NCBI RefSeq assembly: GCF_025642115.1
Contig: NZ_CP106753.1
Location: 2,999,501-3,063,500, forward strand
Length of the DNA: 64,000 bases
Source of the DNA: Chitiniphilus purpureus
Lineage (GTDB): Bacteria > Pseudomonadota > Gammaproteobacteria > Burkholderiales > Chitinibacteraceae
Direction: 5' to 3'
Each line of letters opens with the position of its first letter. Position 1 is the first letter of the stretch. This document shows positions 55,697 to 64,000 of the stretch, one piece after another. Below the pieces are notes generated by a model. The model did not search any database. It had not been told where the DNA came from and saw only the letters and a list, made by a program, of their open reading frames with translations. The position numbers and the translations under genes are program-made.

Positions 55697-56356
55697 CTAG
55701 CGCTTCGTGGAACGGCGGCGCGGCGGCACCTCAGGCGCTGCTTGCTGGGTGGTACCCGTAGGCGGTGGATCGGACGGTTGCGGTTCATCCGGCGTAGGTT
55801 CGGTGCCGGCCTTGCCATAGCCTGGCATGCCGAAACCGGAGAACAGATGCTTGGCACGGTCCTGCAGCTGCTGTTGCATCTCGACGAAGAGATTGGTGCT
55901 GCTTTCCAGGTAGTTGCCCATCATGTTCTGTAGCGCCGGTCCCTGGAATTTCATGAAATCGCCCCAGAGATTGGTATTGGACAGCATCGGGTTGTCGCTG
56001 CTGATGGCCGATTGGGCCTGATCCTGCAACCGCCGCTGCATTTCCGTGAACAGCAGCAGGTTCTTCTCCAGGTAGTTGCCCATCAACCCCTGCATGGTAT
56101 GCCCATAGAAGCGGATGATGCGGGTCAGCACGTCATAGGAGAACATCGGCATGCCCTCGCCGGACTCCTCCTCCATGATGATCTGCAGCAGCACGCTGCG
56201 GGTGATATCGTCGCCGGCCTTGGCATCGAGCACCTGGATGTCGATGTTGTCCAGCACCAGTTGCTTGACATCGGACAGGGTGATGTAACAGCTGGTGGCG
56301 GTGTCATACAGCCGCCGGTTCGGGTACTTCTTGATGACACGCTTTTCGCCGCTCAT
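55697..56356 (-). CDS. phaR: polyhydroxyalkanoate synthesis repressor PhaR
   Basis: A 219-residue DNA-binding regulator that represses phasin genes and binds PHA granules, so that polymer titrates it from DNA. The N-terminal PHB_acc_N domain is clear: RVIKKYPNRRLYDTATSCYI and the DIQVLDAKAGDDITRSVLLQII region. Two copies of the PHB_acc domain follow (each with MGNYLE). The C-terminus is Pro/Arg-rich. The ATG at 56356 has AGGGAG upstream. It is divergent from phaP, its probable target. Confidence 0.94.
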   Translation of the reverse strand: MSGEKRVIKKYPNRRLYDTATSCYITLSDVKQLVLDNIDIQVLDAKAGDDITRSVLLQIIMEEESGEGMPMFSYDVLTRIIRFYGHTMQGLMGNYLEKNLLLFTEMQRRLQDQAQSAISSDNPMLSNTNLWGDFMKFQGPALQNMMGNYLESSTNLFVEMQQQLQDRAKHLFSGFGMPGYGKAGTEPTPDEPQPSDPPPTGTTQQAAPEVPPRRRSTKR

Positions 56357-56567
56357 GCGATCTCCCTGCCGTGTAGCCACGGGTTTTAGAGTACAGAAAG
56401 ATAACGTGCGTTCGTCAGCTTGTGCAACCACTCATGCTGCGACGCACAAAAACGGTTTGACATCACCGGACCAGGCGCACAGAATGGGTTGAGTATTGTG
56501 CAGAGCAACATGACTTCGGACATGAGCGCTCCGGCACATCGTCCCGGACAGTCGCAGGAGACTAATC

Positions 56568-57137
56568 ATGAGCCAAGCCCAACAGCAATTCGCCGAATAT
56601 GCCACCGAACAGGTCGAATCCGCATTGCGTTTCGCCCGTATTTCGCTCGACTCGCTCGAACGCGTCACCCGGCTGAACATCGAAAGCGCCAAGAACGCGC
56701 TTGAGGAAAACGCCAGGAATGCCGAAACGCTGGCTTCGGCACGCGATCTGCAGGAAGCGCTCGCCGTGCGCCAGCGCTTGGCTGAATCGAACGTGGAACA
56801 GTTTTCCGCCTACTCGAAGAGCCTGTACGAAATCGCCTCGCAAGCACAGGCCGAGATCGCCAAGCTGGTCGAGGAGCGCACCACCGACTTCAACCGTGAC
56901 GTGGTGTCCGGCCTGGACCGTTTCGTCAAGTCGGCTCCGGCGGGCACCGATGTGGCGGTCGCAGCCGTGAAATCCACGGTGCAAGCCACCGCAGCGGCGG
57001 TCGACAGCATCACCAAGGCTGCCAAGCAGGTGGCGGATTTCGCCGATGCCTCGGTCAAGGCCGCGACGACCGCGACGACCGATGCCGTCAAGGCTGCAGC
57101 CAAGAAGACCGTCGGCGCCTCGAACGCCGCAGTCTGA
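56568..57137 (+). CDS. phaP: phasin family protein
   Basis: A 189-residue amphipathic helical protein of the phasin_2 type, with the central pattern RISLDSLERVTRLNIESAKNALEENARNAETL, which coats PHA granules. A long Ala/Thr/Lys-rich C-terminal helix (AAKKTVGASNAAV end) resembles histone-like tails of some phasins. AGGAG precedes the ATG, and a terminator follows. It lies opposite phaR across about 210 bases, where PhaR would bind. Confidence 0.92.
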   Translation: MSQAQQQFAEYATEQVESALRFARISLDSLERVTRLNIESAKNALEENARNAETLASARDLQEALAVRQRLAESNVEQFSAYSKSLYEIASQAQAEIAKLVEERTTDFNRDVVSGLDRFVKSAPAGTDVAVAAVKSTVQATAAAVDSITKAAKQVADFADASVKAATTATTDAVKAAAKKTVGASNAAV

Positions 57138-57158
57138 TCGCAGTCCAGCCTCACGAAG

Positions 57159-57184
57159 AACGGGCGCCCTTGGGCGCCCGTTTT
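57159..57184 (+). terminator. intrinsic terminator after phaP
   Basis: AACGGGCGCCC (57159-57169) pairs with GGGCGCCCGTT (57172-57182), followed by T residues, 22 bases after the stop. Confidence 0.93.
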
Positions 57185-57206
57185 CTATTGCGCGTCCAAA
57201 ATGCGC

Positions 57207-58127
57207 TCAGCGGTTGATCGACTTGCCGAACGCGTTGTACAGCAACGGTGTCGGGCGGCCATGTTCGCCCTCGCCGAACAGCCATACGCTGATATAGCGG
57301 GCGCCGTCCAGGGTACTCAGGCTCAGCTGCGCCACAGCACTCCAGGAATAGTCGGGAGTGCAGTTGCTGCCCGGCAGGCAGTGGTTGAGCAGTTGCGCAA
57401 ACGTGGTGCCGCTGGCCACCGTCACGCCGTCGGCACGGATCTCCCAGCGTTTGGGCGCCGGGGTCTGTACCGTGGCGGTGCGGGTGGTGAGGAACAGATC
57501 GTAGCGATCAGGCTGACGGTACAGATTGGCCAGATAAAGCTGTGGCAGATCGCTGCCGAGCGCTGTCGTCCCTTGCACTTCCTGCCACGCGGACGATGCG
57601 GCCGGCGCCTCGCCGCTTACCCACCACCTGGCGCGGTAGGTCCTGCCTTCGTACAGCGCCTGCTCACCGGCCGTGTAGGCCCGCGCCGCGCTCCAGGCGG
57701 CCGTGCCGTTGCCGGTGCTCACCGCCTCCCACGCCCCCCAGTTGTTGAGCCCGGGCTGCTCGCCCTGGGTCCACCATCTGGCGCGGTAGGCTTGTGCGCC
57801 GAACGAAACCTGCTCGCCTGCCACATAGGCGCGCTCCGCCAGCCACGTGGGCGGCAGCGCAGCACCGAACAGGCGCTGGTAGTCCTCGTCGGACAGCGAG
57901 GGCAGTACCGCGTGGTTGGCATACTGTCCACCGCTTGGGCAGGCGCCGTTCACCGTCGGCGGCGTCGCGGGCACCGCGACGACCGGAAACACCACCGGCA
58001 GTCGGTTGTCCGGCTCGGGAATGCCGGGTGACGGCAGCGGGCTGCATGCCCACGCGTGCCCCAATGGGACCAGCAGAGCGGCGGCCAGCAGCAGGCGCGC
58101 CAGGGTGGATGAGCGATGATGTCGCAT
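57207..58127 (-). CDS. secreted protein with two CBM5/12 chitin-binding modules and an unknown C-terminal domain
   Basis: A 306-residue protein with a signal peptide (cut near GHAWA, residue 27). Two CBM5/12-type modules, rich in Trp and Tyr, lie at about 93-137 (with YRARWWTQGEQPG) and 144-185 (with YRARWWVSGEAPA); the Tyr-Arg-Ala-Arg-Trp-Trp core is the chitin-binding surface. The C-terminal 115 residues have no catalytic motif I know. They are beta-rich in appearance, and two Cys flank LPGSN. GAGGAG precedes the ATG at 58127. It lies 86 bases downstream of the chitinase gene and shares near-identical CBM sequences with it, so it likely assists chitin breakdown. Confidence 0.83.
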   Translation of the reverse strand: MRHHRSSTLARLLLAAALLVPLGHAWACSPLPSPGIPEPDNRLPVVFPVVAVPATPPTVNGACPSGGQYANHAVLPSLSDEDYQRLFGAALPPTWLAERAYVAGEQVSFGAQAYRARWWTQGEQPGLNNWGAWEAVSTGNGTAAWSAARAYTAGEQALYEGRTYRARWWVSGEAPAASSAWQEVQGTTALGSDLPQLYLANLYRQPDRYDLFLTTRTATVQTPAPKRWEIRADGVTVASGTTFAQLLNHCLPGSNCTPDYSWSAVAQLSLSTLDGARYISVWLFGEGEHGRPTPLLYNAFGKSINR

Positions 58128-58213
58128 AAAAGCACTCCTCTCGTTGTGATGGCTGCGCCCTGCCGGGGCGCTGCGGCCTCGGCTGGCGGACGGCCCACCA
58201 GCCGGGGTAAGGC

Positions 58214-60886
<2,673 letters not shown>

Positions 60887-61838
60887 TTCACAACTCTCCG
60901 TCTTTGGTTTTTAGTCCGGCATATCGGCAAACCCACTGCCGCAATACCGTGATGCTTTTTTTTGCTTGCCGCTTTTGGCTGAGGCCGGGATGGCCGCAAT
61001 GGCGTTGGCCGCCGTGAGGCCCAATACCGCAGTCAAGATAAAGAACACAGCCCGCCGAGTATATGAAAGTGCGACGATGATCAACAGCACATCAAATTCG
61101 GCAAATTAAATAACATGCTAATACTCGAATGCACCGCGCAATACCGGAGAAAAAAGCGCAATTGCAGCACATAAAAGCATTGCCAAAGCAGCAACCAGCA
61201 CCGAACGATCCGGATTCCGTGCCGTTGATCCAGCGCACGCGAACTTCCTGAGGCACCGGCCGCTGTACCGCCCATACCACAGCGGCATAAGGTGGTCCTG
61301 GCGCTGACTTTTCGTCACATGCCAAGCAAGCAGGCGCCATTGCCGCGTTTCCCGTTGCTCCGCAAGCCCCACGCACAGTCGACACAAGGTCAGGGTGGTC
61401 TTGAACGCAACCGTTACCGGTACATTGGCTATTTGCGGCACATCGCACAGCGAATGCCGATAGGGGGCAAAGGCCACATGAAACCGACACCGTGGGATCG
61501 GCCCTGCCGATAAGCAAGGCCACCATTCGATCAGCAGGCAGCAGACAGGCATCTGGCCGCGAGCCTGCCTGCATCGTCATCCCCTGCAGCCGGATCACCG
61601 CGGCGCATATTCCCACGCTGCGCTTTGAAGCGACGTCTGGTATTTATCTGAGCGGCTTTTCAGAAAAGCCGGCAGGTGCGCGCCATTGCGGCTTTACCGA
61701 TTGCCGCCATCCGAAACCCGACGTCGCCAATCATGGCGGAATGTCATCCACGGCGCGCTGCCGCCCTTGAGCATGAAAAAAGCCTGCAGATCCGGAGAAC
61801 TGCAGGCTTTCATCAACAACACAAACCGATCCGCTGTT
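60887..61838. other. 952-base region between chitinase and ssb with no supported gene
   Basis: The upstream region of the chitinase gene includes an AT-rich stretch around 61070-61130, and the ssb terminator lies at 61776-61810. No open frame has a good ribosome-binding site and a recognisable product. One frame reads a Leu/Ala-rich stretch just upstream of the chitinase (GTG near 61090), but I do not trust it. It is probably a long regulatory region for chitin response. Confidence 0.45.
61776..61810 (-). terminator. intrinsic terminator after ssb
   Basis: On the minus strand AAAGCCTGCAG (61810-61800) pairs with CTGCAGGCTTT (61789-61779) with a loop of ten bases and a run of T. It follows ssb by 29 bases. 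Confidence 0.92.
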
Positions 61839-62339
61839 TCAGAACGGGATATCGTCCTCGAAATCGTCGAAATTCTTCGGCGCGGCCGGGCGTGGGGCCG
61901 GTGCGTTCTGGGGGCGGGCCGCCGGCGCGGGCGGCGCGCTGTACTCCTGGTTGAAATCGTCACCGCCACCACCGCCATAGCCGCCCTGCTGCCCACCGCC
62001 GCCGCCCCGGCCGGACAGCATCTGCATCTGGTCGGCGACGATCTCAGTGGTATAGCGGTCGGCGCCGGTCTGCTTGTCCTGCCACTTGCGGGTCTGGATG
62101 CGGCCTTCGATATAGACCGAGCTGCCCTTCTTCAGATACTCGCCGGCAATTTCGGCCAGCCGGTTGTACATGACGATGTTGTGCCACTCCGTCTTTTCCT
62201 GCTGCTGGCCCTGCTTGTCCTTGAAGCGCTCGGTGGTGGCAATGCTGAAGTTGCACACGGCCCCGCCGCTGGGCAGGTAACGCACCTCGGGGTCGCGCCC
62301 CAGGTTGCCGATCAGTAGAACCTTGTTCAGCGATGCCAT
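61839..62339 (-). CDS. ssb: single-stranded DNA-binding protein
   Basis: A 166-residue SSB: OB-fold (1-108) with [20 protein letters not shown] and the [15 protein letters not shown] core, a Gly/Gln-rich then Pro/Ala-rich linker, and the acidic tip DDIPF that binds partner proteins. The ATG at 62339 touches the stop codon of the MFS gene directly upstream (TAG then ATG). Coupling with the upstream gene is likely, and GGAG lies in the end of that gene. Confidence 0.96.
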   Translation of the reverse strand: MASLNKVLLIGNLGRDPEVRYLPSGGAVCNFSIATTERFKDKQGQQQEKTEWHNIVMYNRLAEIAGEYLKKGSSVYIEGRIQTRKWQDKQTGADRYTTEIVADQMQMLSGRGGGGGQQGGYGGGGGDDFNQEYSAPPAPAARPQNAPAPRPAAPKNFDDFEDDIPF

Positions 62340-63719
62340 CTAATTCGTCTCCGCAATCAGTTGTTGCGCGGCGGCTTCGTCCCAGCCCGATTGCAGGACC
62401 TTGAGCAGCACCACACGTTCGTCAATCAATACAACGGCTTCCTGTACGCCGCCAATACGCCCGAGTTTAGCAGACAGCGCCGCCGGGTCGCCCGTCCACT
62501 GCGCGCCCAACGCGAACATCCGGGTCCTCACCGGCGGTGGCGGCCGCATGCCGGCGGCCACCGCCAGCCAGATCCCCATCAGCCCCGCGCCCGCCAGGAA
62601 CACCGGGGTGGCACCGGCGTGCTGATACAGCCAGCCCGCGGCGGCGGAACCGATGAACATGCTCGCCGACTGGCAGGTATTGTAGATACCCATCGCGGTA
62701 CCGCGCGCGGCCACCGGCGCGATCTTGCTGATCAGGCTGGGCTGCGTGGCCTCCAGGATGTTGAAGGCCACGAAATACAGCCCCAGCCACAGCACGATGG
62801 CCCACAGATCGGGCAACCACAATGCCATGCCCAGCTGGGCGATGAACATCAGGCCGATCGCCAGCAGGAACACCGCCTTCAGGTGGTGGCGCTTCTCGCC
62901 GAGGATCACCGCCGGCACCATCAGCACGAAGCCGAACAGCACCACCGGCAGATAGACCCACCAATGGTGCGCCACCGGCAGGCCGCCGACCCGCGACAGC
63001 AGCAGCGGCATCACGGTGAACATCGCCATCTGCGCTGCGTGCAGCGCGAACACGCCATAGTTGAGCCGCGCCAGCTGGCCGTGGCGCAGCACCTGTGGCA
63101 GGCGCCCCGCATCGGCTTCGGCATCCGAGTGATGCCGCGACAACGCCGGGTTGGGAATGATGCGCGCCACGCCAAACAGCGCAGCCAGCGCCAGCGCCGC
63201 GGTCAGCAGGAAGATGCCGGTGAGTCCGATCCACTGCGCGAGCTTGGGTGCGATCACCAGCGATACGGCAAAGGTGGTGGCGATGCTGGCACCGATCATC
63301 GCCATGGCGCGGGTGCGGTGCTCCTCGCGCGTCAGATCGGCCAGCAGCGCCGTCACCGCCGCCGAGATCGCGCCCGCCCCCTGCACCGCCCGCCCGATGA
63401 TCATCCAGACGATATGGTCGGCCAACGCGCAGATCACGCTGCCCAGCGCAAACAGCGCGAGGCCGATGTAGATCACCCGCTTGCGCCCCACCCGATCGCT
63501 CCACATGCCGAACGGCAGCTGCAGCAGCGCCTGGGTCAGGCCGTAGGCGCCGAACGCCAGCCCGACCAGCACATGGTTGTCGCCTCCTTCAAGCTGCCCG
63601 GCGTAGACGGCGAACACCGGCAGGATCAGGAACATGCCGAGCATGCGCAGCGCATACAGGCCGGCCAGGCCGAGCGCGGCACGTAATTCGACCGCGTTGA
63701 GGCGGGAAGGGGAAGACAT
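62340..63719 (-). CDS. MFS transporter, YajR-like
   Basis: A 459-residue 12-helix major facilitator with the family motif GMWSDRVGRKRVIYIG between helices 2 and 3 and a second conserved motif around RTRAMAMIGASIATT. A C-terminal cytoplasmic extension of about 60 residues (RMFALGAQWTGDPAALSAKLGRIGGVQEAVV) resembles the YAM domain of E. coli YajR, a proton-driven exporter of unknown substrate. The start at 63719 (MSSPSRLN) is chosen by homology; no strong ribosome-binding site is visible. It is the gene usually placed between uvrA and ssb in this group. Confidence 0.87.
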   Translation of the reverse strand: MSSPSRLNAVELRAALGLAGLYALRMLGMFLILPVFAVYAGQLEGGDNHVLVGLAFGAYGLTQALLQLPFGMWSDRVGRKRVIYIGLALFALGSVICALADHIVWMIIGRAVQGAGAISAAVTALLADLTREEHRTRAMAMIGASIATTFAVSLVIAPKLAQWIGLTGIFLLTAALALAALFGVARIIPNPALSRHHSDAEADAGRLPQVLRHGQLARLNYGVFALHAAQMAMFTVMPLLLSRVGGLPVAHHWWVYLPVVLFGFVLMVPAVILGEKRHHLKAVFLLAIGLMFIAQLGMALWLPDLWAIVLWLGLYFVAFNILEATQPSLISKIAPVAARGTAMGIYNTCQSASMFIGSAAAGWLYQHAGATPVFLAGAGLMGIWLAVAAGMRPPPPVRTRMFALGAQWTGDPAALSAKLGRIGGVQEAVVLIDERVVLLKVLQSGWDEAAAQQLIAETN

Positions 63720-63914
63720 CGGCGTAACGGCTCGCGGGAGCAAAGACCGGAATGGTAACGGCCCGGCGGGATGGTGGCGAGTCAGGATGCCTCGCGATGG
63801 CGCCGCACCTGCGCCATGCGGATGGACTACTGTACCGCCGCACCGCGTCGGGCCGACGAAGTGCGGTATATTCGGGGGTTTTCTTCAGCCGGATCGGCCC
63901 TCACCTAGCCCGCC

Positions 63915-64000
63915 ATGAGCTATCGTCCCATTCCGTCCGAACAGCCGCTGATCCGCATCCGCGGTGCACGCACGCACAATCTCAAGAATGTCAGTCTCGA
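63915..64000 (+). CDS. uvrA: excinuclease ABC subunit A, N-terminus only
   Basis: The first 28 codons of UvrA, with the diagnostic IRIRGARTHNLKNVSL just ahead of the Walker A segment that follows in the family. It runs off the right edge. It is divergent from the MFS and ssb genes, the usual arrangement. A TATATT -10 candidate lies at 63867-63872; I could not find a clear LexA box (CTGT-N8-ACAG). Confidence 0.9.
   Translation, partial: MSYRPIPSEQPLIRIRGARTHNLKNVSL

Noticed and set aside
60920..61090. A GTG-started frame with two hydrophobic stretches just upstream of the chitinase
   Set aside because: It would be a plausible tiny membrane peptide but no ribosome-binding site and no conservation can be seen; listed as part of the non-coding region.
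61118..61552. A minus-strand frame with a hydrophobic C-terminus between chitinase and ssb
   Set aside because: Cys/Trp-rich, no ribosome-binding site, no similarity I can recall.
63780..63860. A LexA-type SOS box upstream of uvrA
   Set aside because: CTGTACCGCCGCACCG at about 63829 has only one half-site; no ACAG partner at the right spacing.

Overview
The window is GC-rich and densely coded. The gene content points to a chitin-degrading betaproteobacterium, most likely in the order Neisseriales near Chitiniphilus, Chitinolyticbacter or Jeongeupia. The clues are the aromatic/serine amino-acid gene order beside gyrA, the uvrA / MFS / ssb neighbourhood, a complete set of polyhydroxyalkanoate (PHA) genes, type II secretion genes, and a large secreted family-18 chitinase. 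The genus is an inference; no rRNA gene is present to settle it.

Layout. 1-8780 is a minus-strand block: a partial unknown gene, hisC, a LOG-type nucleotide hydrolase, pheA, a small membrane protein, serC, a DUF2059 protein, two hotdog thioesterases and gyrA. 9106-14990 runs on the plus strand: an OmpA-family protein, lolA, rarA, serS, and an NfeD / SPFH membrane pair. 15110-20002 (minus) holds a PilZ protein and gspE, gspD, gspC, only part of a type II secretion system. tRNA-Val(TAC) and tRNA-Asp(GTC) follow behind a near-consensus promoter. 20546-26784 has a membrane PAS protein, hrpA and a PEP-CTERM protein.

26860-30900 (minus) carries a mercaptopyruvate sulfurtransferase and phaC-phaA; phaR and the phasin gene lie 25 kb away at 55697-57137. 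31177-37216 holds a PBP7-type endopeptidase and a four-gene signalling operon (receiver, histidine kinase, receiver plus degenerate HD-GYP, receiver). 37247-42880 holds a GntR regulator, a DUF454 protein, trxC, a persulfide-dioxygenase-like metallohydrolase, a divergent ArsR-type thiol sensor, two YeeE/YedE half-transporters and a SulP transporter. Together these look like a sulfide/persulfide response module. Lactonase-like, glutathione reductase and pyruvate kinase genes and tRNA-Arg(CCT) follow.

47870-49740 is a small phage-like regulatory island: a Mor-family activator and a self-cleaving S24/LexA-type repressor, with matching TTTGT/ACAAA inverted repeats near both. 50110-55544 is rich in small and envelope or stress-type genes: an NlpD-like lipoprotein, a SemiSWEET, a YghA-like SDR, a PRC-barrel protein, a DUF4142 protein and several unrecognised small proteins with good ribosome-binding sites and terminators. 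57207-60886 carries a secreted chitin-binding protein and a multidomain enzyme that joins two chitin-binding modules, a GH18 chitinase and a C-terminal CE2-type SGNH acetylesterase. This fusion is the most striking protein in the window. ssb, an MFS transporter and the start of uvrA close the window.
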